DNA from: Aphelenchoides besseyi
Lineage: Eukaryota > Nematoda > Chromadorea > Rhabditida > Aphelenchoididae
DNA: 64,000 bases
Direction of reading: 5' to 3'
Assembly (NCBI GenBank): GCA_024699855.1
Contig: JAMPIQ010000002.1
Location: 5,270,001 to 5,334,000, forward strand
Both the position numbers and the translations under genes were made by a program. Every line of letters begins with the position of its first letter. Position 1 is the first letter of the stretch. Shown piece after piece: positions 23,347 to 35,642 of this stretch. The notes below the pieces were generated by a model that did not search any database, had not been told where the DNA came from, and was given only the letters and a program-made list of their open reading frames with translations.

Positions 23347-25205
23347 CTATAAATCCAAGATGATCGTTTCCGGCTCTTCAACCGCACGTTTCACGGCCCG
23401 AAGGAAAAGAACCGCTTCTCTGCCGTCGATGAGTCTATGATCGTATGTCAAAGCGACATACATCATTGGGCGAATTTTCACTTCACCATTCACAGCCACT
23501 GGACGCTCGACAATCGAGTGCCTGAAATCAAAAATGATTTTAAAACTTACTACCTGTTGAATCGACTTACATTCCAAGGATTGCAGATTGTGGCGGATTG
23601 ATGATTGGAGTTCCATAGAGGGAACCAAAAACACCACCGTTACTGATCGTAAACGTACCACCCTGCATATCCTCAATTGCCATTTTACCATCACGAGCTT
23701 TAGCACCCAATTCGGCTAAGGTCTTCTCGATTCCGGAGTATCCCATCGTTTCGACATTGCGAATAACCGGCACAACCAAACCTTTGGGCGTGGCAACAGC
23801 AACCGAGATATCGACATAATTACGATAAACAATTTCTTCACCCTCAATGACTAAATGTCGATTGTGAATCCTTGCATAGTGTTATTCACATACCCGCATT
23901 AACAACCGGCTGATCTTGCAATGCAATGGCAGAAGCACGAATGAATGGAGACATAAGACCCAACTTGATCCCGTGCTTTTTAACAAACGCTTCTTGATAC
24001 TTTTTGCGGATGCTCATAATTTGACTGCAAATATGGAATCGGAATGGTCAGTGATAGGAAGCAACATACGACATGTCAACCTCGTTGAAAGTCGTAAGCA
24101 TCGCATTCACGTTCTGTGCTTCTTTCAATCGTGCGGCAATACGTTGACGCATACGGTTCATTTTCACACGTGTTTCCGAACGATCGCCGCTAATCGCATT
24201 CTTTCCGTCAGAAGGAGCTGTAATTTCAGAGTATAGAAGCTTGAAACTATCGTGCTAACTTACCACGTAGACCCGCAGTTGATGTCGTAATTTCAGCAAC
24301 AGGTTTTGAGCTAATCGGCTGAGACGGTGGTTTTGGAATTGGCGGCATTGAGGATGGAATCGCTGAACACCAACATGTACGACGAAAATCGTGACATAAA
24401 CTTACGACTTGATGCCGATTCTCTCGGTTTCTCTGACTTCGCCTGTTGTCCTGTTTTTTCCTTGTCCGAAGGTTTCGGTTTTGATTCATCAGGTTGTGGT
24501 TTTTCTTTAACCGGTGGTTTCTCGTCTTCTTCACGTTTTTCCGCCTTCTCTACTTTCTTTTCCGTTGATTCGGACGATGAAGCCGCAGCTCCACCTTCGC
24601 CTTTTTGCAGCTTGTAGAGTTTTTGTTTGGCCGTGACTTTATCGCCGTCGGCAACCAGAAGCTCGACGATCGTACCGGAAAACGGAGCCGGCACTTCAAC
24701 TGACGTCTGAAATCAAAGATGTTCGATGAAAAAGATTGAATCTGGACTCACCTTGTCGGTTTCGATTTCTGCCACCAATTCATCGCTGTTAACGAAATCT
24801 CCTTTTTCTGCAACATGAACGTCTATTTAGTCAAGGATGTCGATGAACTTACGTTTTATCCAACGAATATCACCCTCGGTAATGGACTCAGCGAACGCCG
24901 GACCTTCGACTTCGACAACCTCGCTGTCTGAAATTTCTGATTGAAAAGAGCGAATTCATCAACAAAAATACGCAAAACGGACGAAATATGAATCCAACGA
25001 ACGTAGGGTACCACCAGATTGTTCGCGGCGACCACGTTGTTGACTGGCAGCGATAAGCAGACCCGGGAGGCAGTTGATCGTTTAAGGACCGTGGAAAATT
25101 GCTGTGAATGAATTTGATGTAAAAACTGGAAAGTTGACTTACTTGTTTTCGCACAGATTTTGCGCATTCTTGTCGAATTCGAGTGCAGAATTGTCGACTT
25201 AACAT
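23347..25205 (-). CDS. dlst-1: Dihydrolipoamide succinyltransferase, E2 of 2-oxoglutarate dehydrogenase
   Basis: Mitochondrial TCA-cycle enzyme that transfers the succinyl group from lipoamide to CoA. Start at 25205 ([20 protein letters not shown]), an Arg-rich presequence ending near YVRWIHISS. The lipoyl domain follows: [17 protein letters not shown] and the lipoylated Lys in [12 protein letters not shown]. Next is a long charged hinge rich in Lys/Glu/Pro ([20 protein letters not shown]), then Ser/Pro; no E3-binding domain is visible, as usual for animal DLST. The catalytic domain has [51 protein letters not shown] and the active site [15 protein letters not shown]. Stop TAG at 23347-23349. 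Introns are GT-AG. Confidence 0.95.
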
Positions 25206-25816
25206 TCCTATTGAAATCGAAAACAATATCGCGCACAATCGAACGAAAAGATCAGTCGGCCGTGAGTTTCTTTGGTTCTTGGGGTAAACTGAGACGAATG
25301 TTCCGCTCGTTCCGAAGACTCAAACACTTGACACAAACGTGGGCTCGTGCTTGAGAGTTACGAAACCTTTTCATTGCAGGGAATACAACAACAAAGTTAG
25401 TCAACGGAGCACTCCAAATACGTGGATCGTACTCTCAGTTTGGTGAACATTCAAAGTACCAAGCTTCAGATGTTGATTAAGTTGTTCAAGTTTTCGTTTG
25501 ATTCCTTCTTGCATTCTAGTGGAAATATCAACAGTTGACAAGGCAATAATGATGATATCTTTATTCAAATAAGCACTCTTTGTTTAACACGGTACTCGTT
25601 TTACAAACAAAGCAAATCAGGTATTTACACAGTTATTTACAAACGATTAAAACTCTGTTATAACCTCGTAGAGAGAAATTAATGGAAATAGTCTAAGAAA
25701 GATCGGGAAGATGACGATCGAATCGTCAGACCTGCAGTAAAAATTGCAACCTAAGAAGCGGAATGTAAGCGCAATGCGTGAGAATACTCAAATACGATAA
25801 TTGAAAATTACGAGGT
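25206..25816. other. Intergenic region
   Basis: About 600 bp between the DLST start and the stop of the next minus-strand gene; presumably the DLST promoter plus a 3' UTR. No gene seen. Confidence 0.5.
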
Positions 25817-26834
25817 TTAATTACAACACACGGCTGTTTGTTCGGATTCTTGGACCAAACTGAATCGGCGATTTTGAAGAAGATCTGTTTTCACGATTTC
25901 TTCCACTGGTTTCACGGCTTGAGCACGTTGTTCGTTGCGTTCGAATTCCGTACGATCCAGATTGTAGAACTCCAAATTGGGGAACAAGGCGCTCAATCGT
26001 TCACGTGGTGCATTCATGAGTCCAACCAATTCGAGGCGTTCCAACGATTCCAAAACGGGTTTCACTGGACCGAAAGTTGATGGATCGGTAATTGGAGTTC
26101 CTTTTTGCATTGTAAGTCGCAATGAACGGACACCCAATTGTTTAAGCATGAAAAGCGTTGGATTGCGTGTGATTTCAAATCCAGAGAAGCAGGTGAAGGA
26201 AAGATGCCAACTCGTCGAGCCCAAACCACCGAGACGACGAATGCAGTCACGAGTTCGTTGCTCCAAAAGCGGGTGTTCGAGTTCGTTATCAGAAACCAAA
26301 TCGAAGTTCATGAGTGACAGACGTTCCAAATGAATCTACAATGGAATTCATAAGTAAAACGTCATGACAAAATTAGAAACTGCGGGCGTTAACTTGATGA
26401 GGCGGGCAGTTGCGTAAACATTAAGTAAAAAAACTTGCCTTTTCGTTGAATCCATCAACAGCTTCCGAAAGCCCAATTCGGCCCACAATGCGTAAGCTTT
26501 CGGCGTTGGTTGCGATCAAGTCACTCAACAAAGCGAAGCGTTGAGAGACATATCGTCTTCGAACCTTCAAACATTCCAATCGAACATTGTCGGCGTCCAA
26601 AAGCTTTTCGATCATCGCATCGACTTCTTTCGTGCTTGAGGTCTCGTTGTTCAAAGTGAACGTGCGAACACAACGCATATGAGCAATCAAGTAATTGAGA
26701 CGATCAAGCGCCTTGTCCAGATCATCCATTTCGAAGCCTTGGAGCTTGATTATCGGACTGACTTTTCGACTGACACCCCACAAGACGTCGACAGCGATTT
26801 GATCGCAGTGGAAAAGAGCGTAATCGGTATTCAT
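25817..26834 (-). CDS. Unidentified two-exon protein with leucine-rich stretches
   Basis: About 304 residues in two exons. Exon 1 (26834-26439) starts MNTDYALFHCDQIAVDVLWG and ends FNEK; exon 2 (26335-25817) starts IHLERLSLMNFDLVSD. Stretches such as LERLSLMNF, VRSLRLTM, LESLERLELVGL and FPNLEFYNLD look like irregular leucine-rich repeats, as in nematode F-box/LRR or FBXL-like proteins. No F-box is evident at the N-terminus (DQIAVDVLWGVSRKVSPIIK). No signal peptide or membrane segment. The single intron (26336-26438, 103 nt) has a GC donor, AAG|GCAAGT. The nearest GT (one codon on) would shift the frame. Function unknown. Confidence 0.75.
26336..26438 (-). other. GC-AG intron
   Basis: Only intron of the LRR-like gene. 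Donor AAG|GCAAGT, acceptor TTGTAG. Splicing here joins NEK to IHLERL in frame; the nearby GT gives a frameshift. Confidence 0.7.
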
Positions 26835-29041
26835 TTTAATTGTATATTCTGAAATGGCAACCAGGAATTAAAATTCGATCTTTATAGAAAAGTCACGACA
26901 TGAAAACACGTCGACTATCCAACTGTTTAAACTAAAGTCGCAAAAAGAACCACGAGCTTGGGGAAGTAAACAACAGAATTACATTTCGCCCCTCGTGCTA
27001 CCAGCACATGGCTTGGGGACCAGCGAAAAGCGGGATGTGAGGAGCGCAACGAATGTTGTTGTGTGGTAGTCAGAAGAGCGGACCATGCGGTTTTATTTGC
27101 CAAAGAAAAGGAGGAGAGCGAAACGATTGGGCGGAAGGTAGGCGGTTCATCAACGTTTTAAAGCGAATTTTGATAAGAAGAATAAGCAGAACAAACGTCA
27201 ATCGTTAGCGTAAACGAGGAAGTACCAAAAGCGCCAAGTGAATAGGAATTCGAACGAAACAACTCTAACGTTTTTCATGTATCAATTTGATAAGCGAATG
27301 TTCATGGAAGCGAGAGAAATTAACTACGGAAAAATAAGCTCCAATTACCGGGAACATTTCCACAGCGCTGAAGAGGAAAAGGACCACCGAAGCCTTCTGT
27401 TGTGTTGGAAAGCGGGAATGAGTGTCCTCGTATTTATTCCGCTCACTCGGACCGCCCGCCGTCACGTGCTGCTTCTTTCTTCCGAGAACTTTGACCATTT
27501 CGTATGACAACAAAAACAAACGGCGTCGAAACTAGGGGGAAAACATGATCGAAAACCACGCGCACGGCGGAGCCGCTTAACACAAACGAAAGTGTAAAGT
27601 CCGTCGTCGATGTTCACGTTTCCTTAGAATTTGCAGGAAACTTTAAACTCGAAGTTGACCACCGTTTCCTCATACCGCTTCAAAGTTCAGAATAGCAATC
27701 ACTTGTTATCAACTTTGTTTTGATGAGGAACCTGGTGAACTCCGTTTATTGTTCTACGTAATCGAATTGTAAACGTTTGATTGTCGAAGTTGTCCTTGAA
27801 AGGCTGTCAATTGATCAACACACTCACAACTGGCTATTTTGAGTTCACTCAAAATTACCGCACGGTCAAAGTCATTCGTTTCCGACGTTGATGGATGAGC
27901 TGATTCGCTAATACGCCGTGGAACGCTCGATGGGAACCACGTACTCAAAGTGGTCACGTTGAAATTAATTAAATTCACTTTTGAAGGTCATAGAATTTTG
28001 CAGAAAGCTTTGAAAACCTAATCGCTTTTCGATTTCTTCACGATTTCTATTTCTGACGACGTTGATCGTCCACGTAATTCCCGTTATCGAAGAATTAAAA
28101 AAAGGAACAAGAAATTTTAATACCCGACTACACTTCACGTTTGAAGTTCCAACGAGAATCGATGAGTTGGCGATCGTTCTGCTGCAGAACGTAATTTTCG
28201 ATCACCGGTTTATCAGTGCCGACCAATTAGATAAAGCTGCCAGAAGCCAAAACAACAAATTAGACGACCGACGATCACAACTGTCGGGGAGTCCCTAGCG
28301 ATCGGCAGCAGGTGCTGTTGACCCGCCGTTTTCCGGTCCAAAGTCCAGATGAACTCGATGGCATTTTCGACGTCAACATCCGCTTACGTGTGAGCTGCGT
28401 TGTCGACACGTGTTTCTGACAACTGTCGAGCAGGAAGAACGTGATTCGACATTCCATCGCTTTGTGGTCCCCGACAAACCGTAGTCGGAAGTTGTAAACT
28501 ACAAAATACGTCGGGAATTTTGTTTCTCTTCAAATTTGCAAAGTGATTTCTTTTTGCAGCATAAACCGCTTTTTAATCGTTGATTTGATTCTTAAACCGA
28601 CTTTAATTTTTGATCACTGCTCCAAAAACGACTCGAGATTAGCGCTTGCAAAGAATCGGAGCGATGTTGTCACAGCGGCGATGCTATCGGAGCGCATTCG
28701 TTCCCGAATCGTAAAGTCCACATGATTCCAGAGCGGTTGATTTTGCAATCGTGCAACGCTCTTATCAGTCGTCCATCCACGACAATTACACGTGCGACGA
28801 AAACAACATATCCCGATGATCACCTGGAAGTTTCGAAACTTTTGCGCGTCGACTAGTTCGAGAAGCAAAGGTCTTCGTTTCAAAGTACACGGTTTTCAGC
28901 AACTTCTTACGTTTAATTGTGAAATTATTGACAAAAATAGAGAATTGAGAGTCGATGAACGAGAATCAGCCGCCGTCATAGCAAACAGAAGATGTGGAGA
29001 ACAACGCCAAGTGCCGGAGAGATGAACCAAAATTGTTTCAA
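26835..29041. other. 2.2 kb region without a supported gene
   Basis: Between two minus-strand genes. Several frames look protein-like but could not be joined. A minus frame at 27754-27978 encodes NVTTLSTWFPSSVPRRISES and ends SNVYNSIT; minus frames at 28265-28480 include ENAIEFIWTLDRKTAGQQ and FFLLDSCQKHVST, with a GTAAGC donor-like site between them; a plus frame at 28090-28298 encodes PTRIDELAIVLLQNVIFDHR. I give no gene call. A small or rapidly evolving gene, or a decayed one, may lie here. Confidence 0.35.
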
Positions 29042-29829
29042 TTACTGCAAGAGAACTTCCAATTCCGCGCTGCCAGTTGACTTCTTTCCGCTTTCCGGTT
29101 GAACGTTCGAAATCAATTCCATTACAGGAACAGGCCCGCTTGTTGGCGAGATACGATGAGAACCTCCGAGCTTCGATGGAGTCACTTTGAATCGACTTCC
29201 CGCGCCCACAGCCGCATAAACCTTGGGCGCTTCGTTTGGTGTGTTGTCTTCAGAAACAAACGGGAGACGCTTAGAAGACCCAAAAACGTGAGCACAACTT
29301 GGCACAATCAAACTGATCGCCAACAAACATGCTCCAATCGAGAATATGCAGAAGCCAGCCATCTTGTAAACGTGCATTGGGTCCATAAGAAGTGCGTTGA
29401 AACGTTCGGGTGGAATGTAAAAGCTGAAATAGTTAATTACAAATGAATACAATGCAAACTTCTGACTCACTTTCCATCTTCATCCTGATCGATTGAGATT
29501 CGTAGAAGAGCGTCTTCGATATTTCCAGTTGATTTCCACGTGTATCCAAAGACGATCAAAGCGGCGCCGGCTAAAAGAAGCAGAAGTCCAATCAACGTGA
29601 CACATCGACACAAATAGACGCTCAACCGTTGCGCTGGACTTGGAGGCAAAAGATACCAAGCGCCCGGATTATCCAACTCCTCGATGGACGGCGAGTAGAA
29701 TTGCTTCAAGTAGGATCGAACTCCAAACTTCTTTTCATTCAATACGACCCCATCGACAACACCGATGTCTTCATCCAACGGTTGATGTTCGTCTTTTCGT
29801 GGAAACAAACGCAACGAAAATCGCTTCAT
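29042..29829 (-). CDS. Neurensin-like two-pass vesicle membrane protein
   Basis: Two exons. Start ATG 29827-29829 gives a basic/acidic cytosolic N-terminus, then KFGVRSYLKQFYSPSIEEL, matching the GVRSYLHxFY signature of neurensins, small vesicle proteins of neurons. Two membrane helices follow: LIGLLLLLAGAALIVFGYTW and, after a loop with FYIPPERFNALLMDPMHVYK, MAGFCIFSIGACLLAISLIV. The C-terminal tail is hydrophilic (SSKRLPFVSEDNTPNEAPKV) and ends LEVLLQ, stop TAA at 29042-29044. Length (about 245 residues) fits the family. The intron is GT-AG. The family link rests on the signature and helix spacing; a vesicular role is inferred. Confidence 0.75.
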
Positions 29830-31099
29830 GATTGTAAGCGAAAACCGTTTTCAATCGGCCAATGCGACAAAACGCATAAACTGAGACCAATTTGAGGTTG
29901 CCGAGCCTAAACCTTCCAATTAAGAAATGTATTTCGTATAAATCACGCAAAGAAACACCGGATAAGCCGTGTGAATGTATTTCTGGACAACATATTCAGT
30001 CGTGGGTGTCAGACGTAAAACCAAAGTTTTCAAATGCATTCGCTCGTCATTTGGAAGTGCAAGAAAAAATAGCCTTGAATGAGAAGACTGTTAACATCAG
30101 TCAAATTTTAATGATTTCTGAAACCAAAAATCGTAACGTGATGGGAATTACGAATGAAGTAGAAAGCAGAAGAAAGTCTGCCCAAATAGTTGTCATGTGC
30201 TAATCCTGTGACGTTGGATTCCAAAACAATCTTCGGATCATCAGTACCGGAAATCACGCCTCTTCACCATGACAACTAATTTACATGGTGATGTGACTGC
30301 CTATCCAATCAACAACCGTATGTTTCAGTTGCAATTGAGAGAGAAAACTCATTCACAGCAATCAAGATTTATTCCTCAAAATAAACTTAAGAAACGAAAA
30401 ACGAACATTCCAACCAAACGAAAGAACGACTGCTGGATTGTGCGTAGTTGGACCCACGCTGTTTACGCAAAATGATATCATGACCAAGGGACGGCGTGCG
30501 TGTGCCGACAATTGTGCTCGTAGTACGACCGAAAAAGGACAACTGCCTGCGGCCTTGATGTCCAATTCATGGCCTTTCGTACTCACGTTTTTCGTACTCA
30601 ACCGAATTGCCTGAAGAGTTTTTTTGGTTGGTGGAATGTGCGCGAATTGGAGGACTATGACAGGAAGCAGTCGCGTGCATTCGACCGAAAATTGATCCCC
30701 AAGTATACGAATTTGGAGCCTTAAAAGTGACCATCAAATTGGCTCATTACTCAGAATTACAATTCTCAAATACGAAACCAATTGGTTTTGAATCTAAAGC
30801 ACACTTATTCAAACTCAACGTAATAAAAGTTCATTCAATAGGTAACAAGCTCGTATCTTGTGCTCAGTTTTACGTTGAATTATTTACGTTTTTGTGTTTG
30901 ATTATGAATTTATCGCCCAAAAACCAATTCGAATATCATTTTCGTCCGAATCGAATAAAATGAACGATCCGGGAACACGTTCGTTCCTCCCGTTGACTGA
31001 GCATTTGGTCGCACTGTTCGACTGCGCAATTTTTGTTTGCATTGGATTGGCAAAAGTGAATGAGCTTCAGTTTTGTCCACGGAGCTCTGTCGACAGGAA
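29830..31099. other. Intergenic region between divergent genes
   Basis: Divergent spacer between the neurensin-like gene (-) and the phosphatase gene (+); both promoters should lie here. One plus-strand frame, 29892-30203, is open for about 100 codons but has no early ATG or recognisable motif. No repeat or RNA gene recognised. Confidence 0.5.
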
Positions 31100-32861
31100 A
31101 TGCTGTCGATTATTGTGCTCCAGTTATCTGTGATCTCTGTGATCGGAAGCCCATTTGTTTCAAGAGAAATCCCAATCCCTGAACAGGTGCATTTGAGTAT
31201 TGCGGATCAACCGCGAAGCATGCGAGTTCATTGGGTTACATTAGAAGAAGTCGTGGGCGAGAGTCCAATGGTTCAATATGGGACTCAACCAAACGCACTT
31301 GATCACACAGCAAATGCACGTATGACTATCTTTGAAAGCGATGGTGTCATTCGTTTTATGCACTCAGCCGATATGCTGAATCTGACACCAGCTACTACTT
31401 ATTGTAAGTTGATCCAAAATGTCAACAAAAACCTCGAGAGTTTAGTTTATCGCGTTGGTTCGCCTTCTGTTTTTAGTCGGATCTTCGAATTTCGGTCGTT
31501 TCCTTCAGATGGAGATTTTCCATTGAGAGTTTGTATATTCGGTATGTTCTTTGATGAACTTTGTTCTATTTAAACTTTAGGAGATCTCGGCGTAGACAAC
31601 GGTATCTCGTTGGTTCATTTGCAACGAGCAGCAGAACGTGACGAATTCGATTTGGTTATTCATGTCGGTATGAAAGAACTAAAAAAAGTAGTCTAACGAT
31701 TTAAATCAGGGGATATCGGCTATGATTTGCATAAGGAGAACGGTACGGTTGGCGATTCGTTCATGAGAGGAATTGAAGTGGGTGCAAAGTTTGTGAATCA
31801 AAATTTCCTTTTTTAGTCGATTGCAAGCCGAGTTCCATACGTAGGTGCCGTCCGAGTAAAGGTTAACATCCATTTCAGATGGTTATTGCTGGCAATCATG
31901 AACAGTACAATAACTTTACTCACTACCGACATCGGTTTCAATTTCAACCAAACGATGCTTTTGGAGACTCGCAAACTTATAGTTTTGATCTTGGAAATGT
32001 TCATTTTGTGGGTGTTTCAACGGAATACATTGGTTTCTTTTACGAGTATGGAAAGCAATCGGTTATTCGTCAGCATCAATGGTTGCGGAATGATTTAGCG
32101 GTTCTTTGAGACTTTTACACATTTAAACCGGTAATTCAAGTTTAGAAAGCAAATGCAAATCGTGACAAAACTCCGTGGTTAATCGCCTATCAGCACCGGC
32201 CTTTTTACTGTTCGAACAAAAACAGTTTTGAATGTAATTCATTTGAAAACACACTGGTTAGTCACCGTGACAAGAACCCCTAAACTCGTTTGTTTCAGAT
32301 CCGCAAAGGTTTCGAGGAAATGGAAGGACTTGAAGCTCTTTATCTGGACTACAATGTGGACATAGGTTATTTCAGTAAACAAAAAATTTCAAAACAAGTT
32401 CAGGATTCGCTGGGCACGAACACTCCTACGAACGATTGTATCCGATTGCTGATCGCCGAGTTTACAATCTTACGCGCGATCCTTATCACAATAGTCAAGC
32501 ACCAGTTTACGTGTGTTCGGGAAGCGCTGGCTGTCATACTCCACATGCGTCGTTTCAAGAAGAAACACCAACTCCGGGCTCAGCTTTTCGTTCCGTTGAT
32601 TACGGTTGGACTATGATGCATGTTCTGAACAAAACGACCATCTATATTGAACAGATTTCGATAGAGAAGGGAGTAAAACCAATCGATGCATTCTGGATTA
32701 CGAAAGACATCGGACATAGACATTTAACTAAACGTTCCAACAACTTCTATCCTTTTCCTTCCTACGAAATCCAAAATTTTTGTGACATGGAAGATCCACG
32801 ATGCAGATTTAAACGCGATAATGGTCTCTTAAATTATGAACCACGCAAATTAGACGATTAA
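31100..32861 (+). CDS. Purple acid phosphatase (ACP7-like), secreted
   Basis: Metallophosphoesterase hydrolysing phosphomonoesters at acid pH, in lysosomes or secreted. Start at 31100 gives a signal peptide (MLSIIVLQLSVISVIGSPF). An N-terminal fibronectin-like domain contains EQVHLSIADQPRSMRVHW and FESDGVIRFMHSADM. The dinuclear metal site is complete: CIFGDLGVDNG (GDxG), HVGDIGYDL (GDxxY), VIAGNHEQY (GNHE), IAYQHRPFYCS and, across an intron, DI/GFAGHEHSYERLYP (GHxH). C-terminal part: YVCSGSAGCHTP and WTMMHVLNKTTIYIEQIS. Stop TAA 32859-32861. About ten exons, all GT-AG. Reading straight through 32366-32409 loses GHEH, so that intron matters. Confidence 0.93.
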
Positions 32862-32973
32862 ACTTAATTTTATTGGCTGTGACCTTTCTCGTATAAAAGA
32901 GTAAATGCAAAGACAGGAGACGACTAATGTTCTTTGATTGTTGACTATTTCAGAACTAACGACTCGAAAAGAC

Positions 32974-34101
32974 TCAGGGCAAAAGACGACCCGAACGTGC
33001 GAAAAATGATCGGTAAATAAGAGCTGAAATGGCGGCTCCCAAGAGTGGTCCAATCCAATAAATCTGAAATGCGAGTTGACTAAAACAAATAAGCTTTTCA
33101 CTTACGTAATGAAAGTTCCAGATAAAGTTTGTATCGACATTGTCAATGAATAAGTTTGCTGCAACACACGGCCCCAAACTCCTTGCGGGATTCATTGATG
33201 CTCCCTGAAATGAATGGCTTCTTAATAGTTTAAATGCATTCCCAAACCGAAATACTTCCTGCACCGAAGATGCATATCGTCAGACTGAAACCAATAGCCA
33301 GCGGAGCCAAAACATTGTCTCTGTCGATAGCCGAGTTCAAAACAACGAAAGTCAAAAGGAATGTCAAAACTGCTTCTGCCAACAATCCCTGATACCATTT
33401 ATCGTCCGGACTCAATATCGTTGCTCCGCCCATAATTGCATCGAATTCGCTTTTTTGTGTGACGGCCTAAGCACACAAAATCAATTAATAACATTTTCTT
33501 TTTGAACTCTTACTCGAACTAAACAGGCCCCAATGAACCCACCAAGTAGTTGAACCTTAACTTTTACATTTCAGGTTTTCTGTAATTCAAACTAACAATC
33601 CAATATGGAAGCACGAGGTAGGGATGCAGTTTTCCAGCTAATGCCGCAGCGAACGATACTGCCGGATTGAAATGGCCACCGGAGACGTGACCAAGAGAAT
33701 TCACCATGACCTAGAACTTCATATGTAATCATCGAAGTCCAACAAATCGGTTAAATTCAGCATTTAAACTTACGAAAATAGTTAAACCGTGCGCAAAAGC
33801 AGCATGTGTTAATACGTTGTCGCTGTTTGACTTTAAAGCACTCAATGAGCCTACAAGTTATCGTTGACTGTAAATCAATTATTCAGACAAAACTAACCAA
33901 AGAATACCAGCATCATTGGACCTATGGCTTCCGCCATCAGCTTTGATAATAGTGAATGTGGTTTGTCAACCGCATCGGTTCCCATTGGTTCGACTGTTTC
34001 TTTTGCGATAACCTAAATTCATTCAATTGCAATAGAATAAGAGTTAATTTGAAAAAAGCTTCACAAATTGAGACCTTGATCTTTTCGATTACAGTAGTCA
34101 T
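32974..34101 (-). CDS. Aquaporin (MIP family water/solute channel)
   Basis: Six-helix MIP channel. Start ATG 34099-34101 (MTTVIEKIK, then VIAKETVEPMGTDAV). First half: MAEAIGPMMLVFFG, then HAAFAHGLTIF, and the first NPA box GHVSGGHFNPAVSFAAALAG. Second half: QLLGGFIGACLVR, GLLAEAVLTFLLTFVVLN, LAIGFSLTICIFGAGSIS and the second NPA box GASMNPARSLGP with the selectivity Arg. It ends YWIGPLLGAAISALIYRSFF, a short basic tail and TGA at 32974-32976. The missing Asp after the second NPA box (R instead of RD) argues for a water-type aquaporin, not an aquaglyceroporin. Eight exons, GT-AG introns. Convergent with the phosphatase gene, about 110 bp apart. Confidence 0.93.
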
Positions 34102-35642
34102 CTTCGATCGACAAACACCTTGTGAGTAATTTTTTGAGAATAAGTGAACAATAGTCTACGATTACGGCAAAAAACGAAGAAGGAGCGGCCAACGGCAAAG
34201 GTGCATAGTTCAAGTGGTTGAACACAATAATTTCAATTCACCTTTCCGACGGCTATTGTTCACGATTGAGAGGTGAAAACATCGGAAGAGCAATTTCGCG
34301 AGAAAAAAAACCATTGAAAAAACGACAGTTTGCAAATGACAAACATGGAAAGAGATAAATGGGTTCGTACAAACAGTCTTTGGATTCGAATCGGTCCAAG
34401 TGAATTCGACCGTAACGTCTTGCTACTTCCGGACTTCGATTTGCCAGCCGAAGTGCTATTTCTTTGTAGGCAACTTGCCAACAACTGAAACCGTCGTGGA
34501 AACTATTTTACAACATTTTCGTTTACAATGATGTTTGTTTGGGCTTTCGTTTACATCGCTTTTGGATGGCAAGCTTATTTCTATGTGTCTACGTTGAAGC
34601 GTGTGCTTAAGAAAGGAAAATAAACAAACAGAAGGAGTGGATTCAAATGGAAAGTTGCGCACATCTTACGAATCCGATTAGAATCGGGTAACTTACCGCT
34701 TTGCTGAAATCTAAGAGCGCCGTCCATGGACGGAGTTTCGGCATTTGAAATAAACGCAGGGATCAGTTGAAATCAAACGATAAAGTGATCGCAGTTTTAT
34801 ATGAAGCTAGAGAATTCTGACGCCTCGAAATGACGCGCTGAAGCTCCGGCAATTGGTCGGGCATTGAACTTTCGAGTGTATCGTGCTCACGATATCAAAC
34901 AAAAATTTTGGTCACCATTTGTCTTTAAGATCAAGAATTCGAATGCTGCGGGAATTGTGCCTTAGATTCGGAATTGAGAACGTGGTGTCATCAAAAAAAA
35001 CCGGAGGTGTCAGATCACGTGTAAACTCGAAAAACCAAATTACTTACATCTTTCGGCAACGTTGTCCAGGGGCGAAAGGCGGTCGGATGGGAAGTTCGAC
35101 GACTGTGAACCTCAATGTTGCTCATGAGTCTCAGTGCTGATTACTCGGCGATTGCCAGCAGGTGCTTTCCAGCGGGAGTTTCGCACTGTTCGCCTGAAAT
35201 TCGTTCGATATTCTGATTGAAAAACGTGAAATGACATCTTTTGCGAAATAAAAAACACACACGAACAACTGTGCATACGAATTGAGTGAGGAATCTTGTC
35301 GTTGTTTCTCATCGTCAAAGAATTCGCTTCCGCTTATCAGAATAAGTGTAATGCAGCAAAATTTGGTCGGAATCTTGTGTCAGTTAAATGCTGAAGCTAT
35401 TAAAAGGAGTGGCTCGTTAATATCGAAGGCAAAGTGCGCAAAACCAAAGAAATTTCTGTTGACAAATGATTCTTGAAGTGTCGGCTCCAAAAAATGTTTT
35501 GTTGGCCGTGCAATTGACTCGGCAGTTTCTTTTCGCTTCATATGATAATTAGATTTTATTATTATGCACGTCAAAACCAATGAGAGTAGGTTCTAACAAA
35601 AACAAGAAACTATGTACAGTGAAAATAAACAATAGAGATATG
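34102..35642. other. Intergenic region
   Basis: 1.5 kb between the aquaporin start and the MFSD8-like stop. Only short frames, none recognised. Aquaporin promoter expected at the left edge. Confidence 0.5.

Noticed and set aside
29892..30203. 103-codon plus-strand open frame
   Set aside because: No ATG near its start, no domain and no flanking splice structure.
32366..32409. Missing GHxH motif in the acid phosphatase
   Set aside because: The motif is restored by a canonical 44-nt intron; FAGHEHSYER is intact.
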